A stretch of 64,000 nucleotides of DNA from Desulfuromonas soudanensis (GCF_001278055.1 NZ_CP010802.1:1054001-1118000), one strand, 5' to 3'. Positions 37,787 through 46,252 are shown, counted from the first letter of the stretch. Translations and numbers: made by a program. The notes: generated by a model not told the origin, from the sequence alone.

Positions 37787-38283
37787 GGCGCCCCCTCGTC
37801 CACGGGGAGGCCGGCGTCGCGCCATTCGGGAAGCCCCCCTTCGAAGACCGCGACTCTGCCGTAGCCTTCGGCGATGAGCTTCATCGCCAGGTCGAAGGAG
37901 TCGGGGCAGCCGTAGCCGTTGCAGTAGACCGCCAGCGCCGTCGCCGGGTCGACCCGAAGGCGAAACGCTTCGAGGCGCGCCTCGGCCTCCTTCAGGGGGA
38001 GGGAGAGGGCGCCGGGGAGATGCCCTTCGGCATAGGACTCGGCATCGCGGGCGTCGACGGCGACGATTTCTCCCGCCGCCAGGGCCTCTTGCAGCTGGCC
38101 GAGGGTGATCGGGGCCGGATAGCCCTCCGAGGTCGGCACCGGGGCCGGGGGAGCCAGGCGCCCTTCGAGGAGGGCGCCGATCAGGCGGTAGTTCACCGAG
38201 AGGCCGATGACGGCGCCGAGGGCGACGATGACCAGGGCTTCGAGGAGGTGGCGGCGCAGATCGGGGATCACGGCGGGGGTCAC
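37783..38283 (-). CDS. membrane-anchored rhodanese-domain protein
   Basis: A 166-residue protein. One hydrophobic segment (residues 13-32) is followed by a rhodanese domain: ITLGQLQEALAAGEIVAVDARDAESYAEGHLPGALSLPL, then the active-site loop YCNGYGCPDS with Cys121 as likely catalytic residue and a second Cys126, and GGLPEWRDAGLPV at the end. The domain probably faces the periplasm. Sulfur-transfer role inferred. Overlaps slyX upstream and the MauE-like gene downstream by four bases each. Confidence 0.87.
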   Translation of the reverse strand: MTPAVIPDLRRHLLEALVIVALGAVIGLSVNYRLIGALLEGRLAPPAPVPTSEGYPAPITLGQLQEALAAGEIVAVDARDAESYAEGHLPGALSLPLKEAEARLEAFRLRVDPATALAVYCNGYGCPDSFDLAMKLIAEGYGRVAVFEGGLPEWRDAGLPVDEGAP

Positions 38284-38468
38284 TCGTCCGGGGATTCGGT
38301 GAGGCCGGGAGCCAGAGAGCTGAGCATCTCCTGAATCCGGCCGTTGTCCCGCTCGAGGCGGAGAATGCGCTGGTGACAGTCGATGAGCTCGGCGTTGAGT
38401 TCATCGATGACCCGGGCCTGGTGGGTGAAGCGGATTTCCAGTTCGTCGAGGCGGTTCTGCTGGTCCAT
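38280..38468 (-). CDS. slyX: SlyX-family coiled-coil protein
   Basis: A 62-residue protein, almost all heptad coiled coil (LDELEIRFTHQARVIDELNAELIDCHQRILRLERDN), matching SlyX in size and in the RFTHQ..VIDELN pattern. Role unknown in general. First gene of four overlapping minus-strand genes (ATGA, ATGA, TGATG junctions), so translation of the set is probably coupled. Confidence 0.82.
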   Translation of the reverse strand: MDQQNRLDELEIRFTHQARVIDELNAELIDCHQRILRLERDNGRIQEMLSSLAPGLTESPDE

Positions 38469-38773
38469 GATTCGATCGGTCTCCTTGGTTGATGCCGACC
38501 ATGCTAGCAGAAGCTTGGCATCGGCGCAATCACGGCGCTAAGGGATTGCATTTCCATCAGGATTAAGTATCCTTGGAGATATTTTTTTCGTAACTATTCA
38601 GCACCTAAGCGAGCGCGTGTGGTCTGCAGCCATTGCCTGCGTCCAACGTTGTCACTTAACTTCCCGCAAGCAACAGCTGCAGCCCACATGCTGTGCCATT
38701 GCGGAAGGGAACTGAATCATTACTTTTTTTCTTCCCTTGCCGGCGCTTTTGCCTCCGGTGGAAAGAGTGCGCC
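38469..38773. other. 305-base divergent intergenic region
   Basis: Separates slyX (-) and sco1 (+). Lower in GC than neighbours, with an AT-rich stretch at 38565-38600 (ATTAAGTATCCTTGGAG, ATATTTTTTTCG). It must hold promoters for both sides, but no clear consensus pair or gene is visible. Confidence 0.5.
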
Positions 38774-39619
38774 ATGCCGCTGCCGTCGTTTTTCGCTGCC
38801 CGCTCCCTTGCCGGATCGTACCGGCGCCTGGCTCCCCTGGCGCTCCTCGGGATTCTCGCCGTCGCTCCCCCCCTCGGCGCCGAGGGGCTTCCTCAGCACC
38901 CCCTCTCCGAGGTCCTTTCTCCTCCCGAGGAGATCGGGCTCGACGAACGGCTCGGGGCCCACATCCCCCTCGACCTCTCCTTTGTCGACGAAAGGGGGGA
39001 GACCGTCGTCCTGCGGGATCTGGTGACGGGTCCGACGATCATCGTCCCCGTCTACTACAGCTGCCCCAACGTCTGCAGTTTTCTCCAGGGGGGTCTGGCC
39101 CAGGCGCTGCCGGGGATCAGGCTCAAGCCGGGAGAGGACTACCGGGTCCTCTCGGTGAGTTTCGACGAGACCGAAACCCCGGCGACGGCGGCCAAGGCCC
39201 GCTCGATCTACTACGCCACCCTCGGCAAGGATTTTCCCGCGGACGCCTGGCTCTTTCTCACCGGCGACCTTCCGGCCATCCAGGCGCTCACGTCCGCCGC
39301 CGGCTACCGCTTCGCCCGCCGGGGCAACGACTTTCTCCATCCGGTGGCGGTCTTCATCGTCGACGGCGACGGGCAGATCGTCCGCTACCTGCAGGGGACG
39401 AGCTTCCTCCCCATGGAGCTGACCCTCGCCCTGGTCGAGGCCTCGGAGGGGAGGATGGGGAACACGGTGCGCAAACTGGTGCAGTTCTGCTTCAGCTACG
39501 ACGCCGTGGGCAAGCGCTACGTCTTCAATCTGCTGCGGGTCTCGGCCACCGTCGTCATCGCCACCGCCGCGGCCTTTTTTCTCTTTCTCTTTCTGACCGG
39601 AAGACGGCGCCGGGAGTGA
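38774..39619 (+). CDS. SCO1/SenC copper chaperone for cytochrome oxidase
   Basis: Delivers copper to the CuA site of oxidase subunit II. The 281-residue precursor has a signal segment (LAPLALLGILAVAPPLGA), a thioredoxin fold with the copper motif YYSCPNVCSFL (CX3C), and the distal His in FLHPVAVFIVDGDG. A C-terminal membrane helix (VVIATAAAFFLFLFLTG) anchors it, which is common in delta-proteobacterial forms. Start MPLPSFF at 38774; upstream frame not convincing. First gene of the oxidase cluster. Confidence 0.9.
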   Translation: MPLPSFFAARSLAGSYRRLAPLALLGILAVAPPLGAEGLPQHPLSEVLSPPEEIGLDERLGAHIPLDLSFVDERGETVVLRDLVTGPTIIVPVYYSCPNVCSFLQGGLAQALPGIRLKPGEDYRVLSVSFDETETPATAAKARSIYYATLGKDFPADAWLFLTGDLPAIQALTSAAGYRFARRGNDFLHPVAVFIVDGDGQIVRYLQGTSFLPMELTLALVEASEGRMGNTVRKLVQFCFSYDAVGKRYVFNLLRVSATVVIATAAAFFLFLFLTGRRRRE

Positions 39620-39683
39620 GACCTCCCTCCGTACCCGGCTCGATTCGTCCCGATCACCCCTGACCCGTCCGCCGAGGAGTTCC

Positions 39684-41315
39684 ATGACCGACCCGACCCC
39701 ATCCGCAGCCGGCAGCGACCGCGGCTTTCTCGCCCGCAAAGGGGAGGGGAGCACGATCCTCGCCTGGATCACCTCCACCGACCACAAGCGCATCGGCCTC
39801 CTCTACCTCTACGCCATCCTCAGCTTCTTCCTCGTCGGCGTCGTCCTCGGCCTCCTCCTCCGCCTCGAGCTCCTCGCCCCGGGAAGGACCATCGTCGACG
39901 CCCAGACCTACAACGCCCTCTTCACCCTGCACGGGGTGATCATGATCTTCCTCTTCATCATCCCCGGCATCCCGGCGGCCTTCGGCAATCTCATGCTGCC
40001 GCTCCTCCTCGGTGCCCGCGACGTCGCCTTCCCCCGTCTCAATCTCTTCTCCTGGTACCTGTACATGACCGGCGCCCTCCTGGCCCTGACCGCCCTCTTC
40101 ACCGGCGGCGGCCCCCCGGACACCGGCTGGACCTTCTACGTCCCCTTCAGCGCCCGCACCACCACCAACGTCTCCCTGGCGGTGACGGCGGTCTTCATCC
40201 TCGGCTTCTCCTCCATCCTCACCGGCCTTAACTTCGTCACCACGACGCACCGCCTGCGGGCCAGGGGGATGGGGTGGGGGCGCCTCCCCCTCTTCGTCTG
40301 GTCCCTCTACGCCACCGCCTGGGTGCAGATCCTGGCGACGCCGATCCTCGCCATCACCCTTATTTTAATCCTCGCCGAGCGCCTCCTCGGCACCGGCCTC
40401 TTCGACCCGGCGCGCGGCGGCGACCCGATCATGTTCCAGCACCTCTTCTGGATTTACTCCCACCCGGCGGTCTACATCATGGTCCTGCCGGGGATGGGGG
40501 TCGTCTCGGAGATCATCCCCGTCTTCTCCCGCAAGCCGGTCTTCGGGTACTGGGCCATCGCCCTCTCGAGCATCGCCATCGCCGGCGCCGGCTCCCTGGT
40601 CTGGGGGCACCACATGTTCACCAGCGGCATGAGCGACATGGCGATTCTGGTCTTCTCCTTTTTAACCTTTGTCGTCGCCATCCCCAGCGCCATCAAGGTC
40701 TTCAACTGGGTGGCGACCCTCTACAAGGGGTCGATCGCCCTCGACCCGCCGATGCTCTTTGCCCTCTCCTTCGTCCTCCTCTTCTCCATCGGCGGCCTCA
40801 GCGGCCTGATCCTCGGCGCCGCCGCCACCGACATCCACGTCCATGACACCCACTTCGTCGTCGGCCACTTCCACTACGTCATGTTCGGCGGCACGGGCTT
40901 CGCCTTCTTCGCCGCCCTGCACTACTGGCTCCCCAAGATCTACGGCCGGATGTACAACAAGCGCGTCGCCACCATCGCCTGGGGCTTCATGTTCGTCGGC
41001 ATCAACATCCTCTATTTCTTCATGCAGGTGGCCGGGATCCGCGGCATGCCGCGGCGCTACTACGACTACCTCCCCGAATTCGCCGCCCTCAACCAGATCG
41101 CTACCGTCGGCTCCTGGATCCTGGCCTTCGGGCTCTTCCTCATGTTCGGCAACCTCCTGCGCGGGGTCCTCTCCGGCGAACCCGTCGGAGCCAACCCCTG
41201 GGGAGGGGCGACCCTCGAGTGGACCGTCCCCTCGCCGCCGCCGGAGGAGAATTTTTCCGTCGAGCCGGTCGTCACCCACGGCCCCTACGACTTCCGGGAA
41301 GCGGGGGTGCTATGA
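39684..41315 (+). CDS. ctaD: cytochrome c oxidase subunit I (A2-type haem-copper oxidase)
   Basis: Catalytic subunit that reduces oxygen and pumps protons. The 543-residue, 12-helix protein starts with TSTDHKRIGLLYL and has the haem ligand in TLHGVIMIF and the CuB His-Tyr region IYSHPAVYIMVLPGMG. Then come the CuB histidines GHHMF and K-channel Lys AIPSAIKVFNWV, and the haem ligands HDTHFVVGHFHYVMFGG. In place of the A1-type GHPE the sequence is YSHP, the mark of A2-type oxidases. Stop overlaps ctaE as ATGA. Confidence 0.96.
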   Translation: MTDPTPSAAGSDRGFLARKGEGSTILAWITSTDHKRIGLLYLYAILSFFLVGVVLGLLLRLELLAPGRTIVDAQTYNALFTLHGVIMIFLFIIPGIPAAFGNLMLPLLLGARDVAFPRLNLFSWYLYMTGALLALTALFTGGGPPDTGWTFYVPFSARTTTNVSLAVTAVFILGFSSILTGLNFVTTTHRLRARGMGWGRLPLFVWSLYATAWVQILATPILAITLILILAERLLGTGLFDPARGGDPIMFQHLFWIYSHPAVYIMVLPGMGVVSEIIPVFSRKPVFGYWAIALSSIAIAGAGSLVWGHHMFTSGMSDMAILVFSFLTFVVAIPSAIKVFNWVATLYKGSIALDPPMLFALSFVLLFSIGGLSGLILGAAATDIHVHDTHFVVGHFHYVMFGGTGFAFFAALHYWLPKIYGRMYNKRVATIAWGFMFVGINILYFFMQVAGIRGMPRRYYDYLPEFAALNQIATVGSWILAFGLFLMFGNLLRGVLSGEPVGANPWGGATLEWTVPSPPPEENFSVEPVVTHGPYDFREAGVL

Positions 41316-41911
41316 GTCTGGCTCCCCATCGGGACGAGGCCGGCGACAGGCTCGGCATGTGGCTCTTTCTCTTCACCGAACTCCTTCTCTTCGGCGGACT
41401 CTTCCTCCTCTACGGCGTCTACCTCGCCCGCACCCCGGAGGACTTCATCCGCGCCGGAGGGGAGCTGGACCTGGTCCTCGGGACGGCCAACACGGTCCTT
41501 CTCATCACCAGCAGCCTGACCGTGGCCGTCGCCGTTTCCGCCCTGCAGAAAGGGGCCCGCTCCCTGACCCTGGGGATGCTCGGCATCACCGTCCTCTGCG
41601 CCCTCATCTTTCTCGTCAACAAGGGATTCGAGTGGCGGGCCAAGATCGATCACGACATCTACCCGGGGTCGAAGCGCCTCCTTGCCGGCGAAGGGGGCGA
41701 GAGCGTCTTTTACAGTCTCTACTACCTCACCACCGGCCTCCACGCCCTGCACGTGCTCCTCGGCGCGGCGCTCCTTGGCTGGGTGGGCTTCCGGATCCGG
41801 GGAGGGAGGCGCGACGGCGAAGGAGCCGTCCTCGAGAACGTCGGACTCTACTGGCACCTCGTCGATCTGGTGTGGATCTTCATCTTCCCCCTGTACTACC
41901 TGATTCTTTAG
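41312..41911 (+). CDS. ctaE: cytochrome c oxidase subunit III
   Basis: A 199-residue membrane subunit, the short bacterial five-helix form. It starts RLGMWLFLFTELLLFGGLF and has YLLTT-like LYYLTTGLHALHVLLGAALLG and a C-terminal VGLYWHLVDLVWIFIFPLYYL, all conserved in CoxC/CtaE. ATG 41312 overlaps the ctaD stop (ATGA); an earlier frame start at 41219 lies inside ctaD. Confidence 0.93.
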   Translation: MSLAPHRDEAGDRLGMWLFLFTELLLFGGLFLLYGVYLARTPEDFIRAGGELDLVLGTANTVLLITSSLTVAVAVSALQKGARSLTLGMLGITVLCALIFLVNKGFEWRAKIDHDIYPGSKRLLAGEGGESVFYSLYYLTTGLHALHVLLGAALLGWVGFRIRGGRRDGEGAVLENVGLYWHLVDLVWIFIFPLYYLIL

Positions 41912-41918
41912 GGTCCCC

Positions 41919-42206
41919 ATGAGCGAGCAACGGCAAACGCACATCATCGGCTACGGCACCCTGGTCCTTGTCTGGGTGCTCCTCCTTCTTCTCACCGGAA
42001 CCACCATCGCCGTCTCCCGGGTCGACCTCGGGGCGCTCCACGTCTGGGCGGCGCTGGGGATCGCCTGTCTCAAGGCGGCGCTGGTCATCGGCATCTTCAT
42101 GCACATGCGCTACGAGGGACGGCTTCTGCGCCTCAGTCTCCTCACCGCCCTGGTGACCCTGGCCATCTTCATCGGCCTGACCTTTTTCGATGTCCTTTAC
42201 CGCTGA
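41919..42206 (+). CDS. ctaF: cytochrome c oxidase subunit IV (prokaryotic type)
   Basis: A 95-residue protein with three hydrophobic helices. It has YGTLVLVWVLLLLLTGTTIAVS, then ACLKAALVIGIFMHMRYEG, the conserved K-x-x-L-V-x-x-x-F-M-H pattern of CoxD/CtaF. It overlaps ctaC by 17 bases. Confidence 0.88.
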   Translation: MSEQRQTHIIGYGTLVLVWVLLLLLTGTTIAVSRVDLGALHVWAALGIACLKAALVIGIFMHMRYEGRLLRLSLLTALVTLAIFIGLTFFDVLYR

Positions 42207-43128
42207 GGCCCCTGCCGTGATCTCTTCTGTGACCACCACAACCGAAGCCGTCGATCCGGTCTTCCTCTTCATCTTCGGCATCGCCCTGGTCATGCTCCTC
42301 GGCATCACCGCCGTCATGATCTTCTTCACGGTGAAGTACAACCGCAAGCGCCACCCCCATCCGACCTCCGAGCGGCGCTACAACATCCCCCTTGAGATCG
42401 CCTGGACGGTGATTCCGTCGCTCCTGGTGCTGGCGATGTTCTACTACGGGTGGGCCGGCTACCTCGCCCTGCGCAACGTCCCCGAGGGGGCGATGGAGGT
42501 CTCCGTCACCGGGCGCATGTGGTCCTGGACCTTCACCTACGACAACGGCCGCACCAGCGACCGTCTCTATGTCCCCGCCGGCCAGCCGGTGCGGGTGGAG
42601 ATCCATTCGGAGGACGTCCTCCACTCCTTCTACATCCCGGCCTTCCGGATCAAGCGCGACGCCGTGCCGGGGATGAGCAACTACGTCTGGTTTGTCGCCC
42701 CGGCTCCCGGCTCCTACGACATCTTCTGCGCCGAGTACTGCGGCGTCGGCCACTCGAGCATGATCACCACCGTCGAGGCCCTGACCCCCCACGAATTCGA
42801 GGAATGGCTCCGGCAGGAGAGCGCCGCCGAGGAGGAAGGGGAGGGGGAGGCGCTGCTGACGTCCTACGGCTGCCTCGGCTGCCACTCCCTGGACGGCTCG
42901 GCCAAGGTCGGCCCGACCCTGCAGGGGATCTTCGGCCGCTCTGTCACCGTCGTCGCCGGCGGCAAGGAGCGCACCCTGGTCGCCGACGCCGCCTACCTGC
43001 GGCGGGCGATTCTCGAGCCGGCCGCCGAGGTGGTCAAGGGATTCCCGCCGGTGATGCCCTCCTACGCCGGGAGGATCTCCGAGCACGAACTCGAGGAGCT
43101 CCTCGAATATTTCGAGACGCGACCCTGA
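42190..43128 (+). CDS. ctaC: cytochrome c oxidase subunit II with fused cytochrome c domain
   Basis: A 312-residue caa3-type subunit II. Two membrane helices (residues 22-48 and 68-92) are followed by the CuA cupredoxin domain with H145, C180, E182, C184, H188 and M191 (CAEYCGVGHSSM). A C-terminal mono-haem domain has CLGCH (228-232) and axial Met about 289 in VMPSY. Fusion lets it take electrons straight from quinol:cytochrome c reductase or a soluble cytochrome. The start at 42190 overlaps ctaF; a GTG start a few codons later is possible. Placement after subunits I, III and IV is unusual. Confidence 0.94.
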   Translation: MSFTAEAPAVISSVTTTTEAVDPVFLFIFGIALVMLLGITAVMIFFTVKYNRKRHPHPTSERRYNIPLEIAWTVIPSLLVLAMFYYGWAGYLALRNVPEGAMEVSVTGRMWSWTFTYDNGRTSDRLYVPAGQPVRVEIHSEDVLHSFYIPAFRIKRDAVPGMSNYVWFVAPAPGSYDIFCAEYCGVGHSSMITTVEALTPHEFEEWLRQESAAEEEGEGEALLTSYGCLGCHSLDGSAKVGPTLQGIFGRSVTVVAGGKERTLVADAAYLRRAILEPAAEVVKGFPPVMPSYAGRISEHELEELLEYFETRP

Positions 43129-43940
43129 TGCCGTTTCTTCCCCTGCTGCGCCCCCGTCTGAGCCTTGCCGTCGCTTTTTCGGCCGTCGCCGGTTACGCCC
43201 TGGCTCCTGCGCCCCTCCGGATGCCGGTCCTCGCCGTCGTCGCCCTCGGTGTCCTCCTTCTGGCCGGCGGCGCCTCGGCCCTCAACCAGGTGCAGGAGCG
43301 GCGGGTCGACGCCCTCATGGAGCGCACCCGCTTGCGCCCCGTCGCCAGCGGCCGCCTCGCTCCGGGGCGCGCCCTCGCCCTGGCCCTGACCCTGCAGGGC
43401 TGCGGCCTGACCCTGCTGGGCTGCGGCCTGACCCTGCTGGGCGGAGTCTCCGGCAACCCCGCCCTCCTGGCCGCCGCCGCCCTTCTCCTCTATCACGGCA
43501 TCTACACCCCCCTGAAGCCGGTGACCCCCTGGGCCCTCCTCCCCGGGGCCCTCTGCGGGGCGCTGCCGCTCCTCATCGGCTGGACCGCCGCCGGAGAAGC
43601 GCCGGGAGACTTCCGGATTCTCCTCCCCGCCGGCCTCCTGGTCCTCTGGCAGATCCCCCACCTCTGGCTCATCGCTCGTCGCTACCCCGGGGATCGGCAA
43701 AAAGCCGGGTTCCCCGAGCCTCTCCCCGGCGCCGCGGCGCCGCGCCTCACCACCCTCTGGGCCCTGGCCCTGGCCGCCGCCGCCCTCCTTCTGCCGCTCT
43801 TTGCCGTGATCACCACCCCTGCGGCCCTCGGGGTGCTGGGCCTGGCCACCGTTTGCGCCGTCGCCCCGCGGGACTTCCTTTTCCAGCTCTCCATGCCGTT
43901 GTTTCTCGGCGCCCTCCTCCTCGGCGGCGCCGGGCTCTGA
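43128..43940 (+). CDS. ctaB: protohaem IX farnesyltransferase (haem O synthase)
   Basis: UbiA-family prenyltransferase making haem O for the oxidase. The 270-residue membrane protein has the first motif NQVQERRVDALMERTRLRPV, where the usual first Asp of NDXXD is Glu, and the second motif RRYPGDRQKAGFP. Eight or nine hydrophobic segments. The ATG overlaps the ctaC stop (TGATG). A 21-bp tandem repeat inserts LTLLGCG copies in one helix. No ctaA (haem A synthase) follows, so the oxidase may carry haem O, or ctaA lies elsewhere. Confidence 0.9.
   Translation: MPFLPLLRPRLSLAVAFSAVAGYALAPAPLRMPVLAVVALGVLLLAGGASALNQVQERRVDALMERTRLRPVASGRLAPGRALALALTLQGCGLTLLGCGLTLLGGVSGNPALLAAAALLLYHGIYTPLKPVTPWALLPGALCGALPLLIGWTAAGEAPGDFRILLPAGLLVLWQIPHLWLIARRYPGDRQKAGFPEPLPGAAAPRLTTLWALALAAAALLLPLFAVITTPAALGVLGLATVCAVAPRDFLFQLSMPLFLGALLLGGAGL
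43386..43444 (+). repeat. 21-bp in-frame tandem repeat within ctaB
   Basis: Two full units and a partial third of CTGACCCTGCTGGGCTGCGG plus C (the first unit has CAG for CTG). It encodes LTLQGCG-LTLLGCG-LTLLGG. Confidence 0.85.
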
Positions 43941-43951
43941 GGCTCCGGGGT

Positions 43952-43979
43952 TTGCATGATCCCCCAAGTCTGCTAAACT
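43952..43979 (+). promoter_or_regulatory. possible promoter/operator for rubrerythrin
   Basis: TTGCAT (43952-43957), 16 bases, TAAACT (43974-43979). The -10 overlaps a small inverted repeat AAACT-gtctt-AGTTT (43975-43989), a possible regulator site. Confidence 0.45.
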
Positions 43980-44029
43980 GTCTTAGTTTTACCTGACCCG
44001 TCACTTTCACTCCACCGGAGGCCGTCCCC

Positions 44030-44602
44030 ATGACCCTGAAAAGCACCCGCACCGAAAAAAACATCCTCACCGCCTTCTGCGGCGAGAGCCAGGCCCGCAA
44101 TCGCTACACCTACTTTGCCGCCCAGGCGCGCAAGGAGGGTTATGTGCAGATGGCCGACATTTTCGAAGAGACGGCCAACCAGGAGCGCGAGCATGCCAAG
44201 CGCCTCTACAAGCTCCTCGAAGGAGGGGAGGTCGAAGTCACCGCCACCTTCCCTGCCGGGGTGATCGGCACCACCGCCGAAAACCTCAGGGAAGGGGCCG
44301 CCGGGGAGCGCTACGAGCACACGGAGATGTATCCCGGCTTCGCCCGCATCGCCGCCGAAGAGGGGTTCGACTCCATCGCCGCCATCTTCACCGCCATCGC
44401 CGTCGCCGAAAAGCAGCACGAAAAGCGCTATCTCGATCTCCTGGCCAACATCGACAACAACCGCGTCTTCACCCGCGCCGAACCGGTCGTCTGGCGCTGC
44501 CGCAACTGCGGCTACATTCATGAGGGGAACTCCGCCTCGACCAACTGTCCGGCCTGCGCCCACCCCCAGGCCCACTTCGAACTCCTCGGCGAAAACTACT
44601 GA
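44030..44602 (+). CDS. rbr: rubrerythrin
   Basis: Non-haem di-iron peroxidase that removes hydrogen peroxide in anaerobes. The 190-residue protein has an N-terminal four-helix di-iron domain with E in FCGESQARNRYTYFA, EETANQEREHAKRL, and later EEGFDSIAAIFTAIAVAEKQHEKRY. A C-terminal rubredoxin domain has WRCRNCGYIHEG and CPACAHPQAHFEL. Domain order and size are classic. Thirty-three bases upstream of desulfoferrodoxin, likely one oxygen-defence operon. Confidence 0.97.
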   Translation: MTLKSTRTEKNILTAFCGESQARNRYTYFAAQARKEGYVQMADIFEETANQEREHAKRLYKLLEGGEVEVTATFPAGVIGTTAENLREGAAGERYEHTEMYPGFARIAAEEGFDSIAAIFTAIAVAEKQHEKRYLDLLANIDNNRVFTRAEPVVWRCRNCGYIHEGNSASTNCPACAHPQAHFELLGENY

Positions 44603-44635
44603 CCGAACCTCCCCCTCTATCTCAAGGAGAAACTC

Positions 44636-45016
44636 ATGGCCAAACAGCTGGAAATCTACAAGTGCGACGTCTGCGGCAACATCGTCGAAGTGCTCCACAG
44701 CGGCGCCGCCCCCCTCGTCTGCTGCGGCAAGAACATGACCCTCCAGAGCGAAAACACCGTCGACGCCGCCAAGGAGAAACACGTCCCGGTCATCGAGAAG
44801 GGGAAGGGGACCATCACCGTCACGGTCGGGTCCGTCCCCCACCCCATGGAAGAGAAGCACTACATCGAGTGGATCGAGATCCTCGCCGACGGCAAGGCCT
44901 ACCGGCAGTTCCTCACCCCCGGCGCCAAGCCCGAGGCGGTCTTCAACCTCAGTGCCGACCAGGTCGTCGCCCGCGAGTACTGCAACCTCCACGGCCAGTG
45001 GAAGGCCGAAGGGTGA
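44636..45016 (+). CDS. dfx: desulfoferrodoxin (superoxide reductase)
   Basis: Reduces superoxide to peroxide. The 126-residue two-iron form has an N-terminal desulforedoxin Fe(Cys)4 centre (C10, C13, C29, C30) and the catalytic Fe(His)4Cys centre: H49, H69 and H75, then C116 and H119 in EYCNLHGQW. The catalytic lysine is in KEKHVP. Pairs with rubrerythrin, which removes the peroxide formed. Confidence 0.96.
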   Translation: MAKQLEIYKCDVCGNIVEVLHSGAAPLVCCGKNMTLQSENTVDAAKEKHVPVIEKGKGTITVTVGSVPHPMEEKHYIEWIEILADGKAYRQFLTPGAKPEAVFNLSADQVVAREYCNLHGQWKAEG

Positions 45017-45039
45017 TGCGCAATTCGGGTCGATAAGAA

Positions 45040-45073
45040 GCAAAAAGGCACCCCCGCGGGGGTGCCTTTTTGC
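45040..45073. terminator. rho-independent terminator after dfx
   Basis: The stem GGCACCCCC/GGGGGTGCC with outer GCAAAAA and TTTTTGC pairs; ends in a T run. Confidence 0.88.
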
Positions 45074-45152
45074 ATTTCTTCTGCGATGTCGGTATGATCC
45101 TTCCCGCTCCCGCGATCAACCACACCTCGCCCCCATTGGAAGGAAACAAGCC

Positions 45153-45656
45153 ATGGTCTCCGTCTCGCCTCCGTTCCGCCGTCTTCTTCTGGCGGTCGTT
45201 GTCGCCCTGCTCACCGTCCCGACCCTGTCGTCCTGCGTCGGGGCCCGTCCCTCCCACTCGGTCGACCTTGTCCCCTTTACCAGCGACGGCTGCAGCCTCT
45301 TTCCCGACGGGACCTTTGCCGACCGGGACAGATGGTGCGACTGCTGCCAGACCCATGATATCGCCTACTGGCAGGGGGGGAGCGCCGACGACCGGGTCCG
45401 GGCGGATGAAGCCCTCCGCAGCTGCGTCCAGGAGCGCACCGGCGACGCCGACCTGGCGGAAACCATGTACCTCGGCGTGCGGGTCGGCGGCCATCCGGCC
45501 TTCCCCACCTGGTATCGCTGGGGGTACGGCTGGCCCTACGGCCGCGGCTACGAGCCCCTGTCGAAGAGGGAGAAACGACAGGTCGAAAAACAGCTTTCAG
45601 CCTACGCCAAAGGGCATCCGCAGGGGTATTGCGTGGAGAGAAACGGGGAACCCTGA
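45153..45656 (+). CDS. lipoprotein with phospholipase A2-like CCxxHD motif
   Basis: A 167-residue protein. A lipoprotein signal (LLLAVVVALLTVPTLSSC, lipid Cys28) is followed by DGCSLFPDG and WCDCCQTHDIAYWQGG. The latter recalls the CCxxHDxxY active site of secreted phospholipases A2 (H68, D69), with DGC as a possible partner. The rest is cysteine-bearing (SCVQERT, GYCVERN). Enzyme activity is inferred from motif only. ATG 45153 has AAGGAA upstream. Convergent with the PAP2 gene. Confidence 0.72.
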   Translation: MVSVSPPFRRLLLAVVVALLTVPTLSSCVGARPSHSVDLVPFTSDGCSLFPDGTFADRDRWCDCCQTHDIAYWQGGSADDRVRADEALRSCVQERTGDADLAETMYLGVRVGGHPAFPTWYRWGYGWPYGRGYEPLSKREKRQVEKQLSAYAKGHPQGYCVERNGEP

Positions 45657-45674
45657 GGGGCCGAGGCGGCGTCG

Positions 45675-46232
45675 TTAAAAGGAACGCTCCCAGCGCATGC
45701 CGATGAAATCGGGTCCGATCACCGGGGCCAGGTAGGTCGCGTTTTCCGGCGTGACGGTGAGCATGGCGATGCCATATCCCAGAATGCCGCTGGCAATGAC
45801 GTCGCGCCAGTGATGCTTGTTTTCGTCCACGCGAACGTAGGCGACGTAGGCGGCCGCCATGTAGGCCGGGGTCCCCCACTTCCAGCCGTAGCGCTCGCCG
45901 AGGAAGGCGGCGCCGGACATGACGAAGGCCTCGTGGCCGGAGGGGAATCCGTAGCTGTGGCCATTGGGCCGCTCCCCCAGGTAGGTCTCGTTGAAGCCGA
46001 GGCGCAGAGCCGAGATAAAGACCTGGTTGACGACGGTGTTGCGCAGCCACTGTTTCTGCCCCAGGGTGTCGTCGGTGAAATAGGCGACGGCAATGCCGGT
46101 GAGGGGAATGACGGCCGTCAGGACGTCCGCCGCCAGGATGTCATTGTCCAGGGCCAAGGCCGGGGCCGCGTGCAGACTGAGAGCCGCGACGATCAGGGTG
46201 ACGAGCAGGTAGCGGGTCATGAAAATTTTCAT
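45675..46232 (-). CDS. PAP2-superfamily phosphatase
   Basis: A 185-residue exported or membrane protein with an N-terminal signal-like helix (VTLIVAALSLHAAPALA). The acid-phosphatase motifs are ERPNGHSYGFPSGHEAF (RP and PSGH) and NKHHWRDVIASGILG (the third motif SRxxxxxHxxxD is shortened to KHHWRD). It may dephosphorylate a lipid or nucleotide phosphate at the cell envelope. Twenty bases downstream of the DUF3943-like outer-membrane gene on the same strand. Confidence 0.85.
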   Translation of the reverse strand: MKIFMTRYLLVTLIVAALSLHAAPALALDNDILAADVLTAVIPLTGIAVAYFTDDTLGQKQWLRNTVVNQVFISALRLGFNETYLGERPNGHSYGFPSGHEAFVMSGAAFLGERYGWKWGTPAYMAAAYVAYVRVDENKHHWRDVIASGILGYGIAMLTVTPENATYLAPVIGPDFIGMRWERSF

Positions 46233-46252
46233 CGATGAAATGTCCTCCGGGG

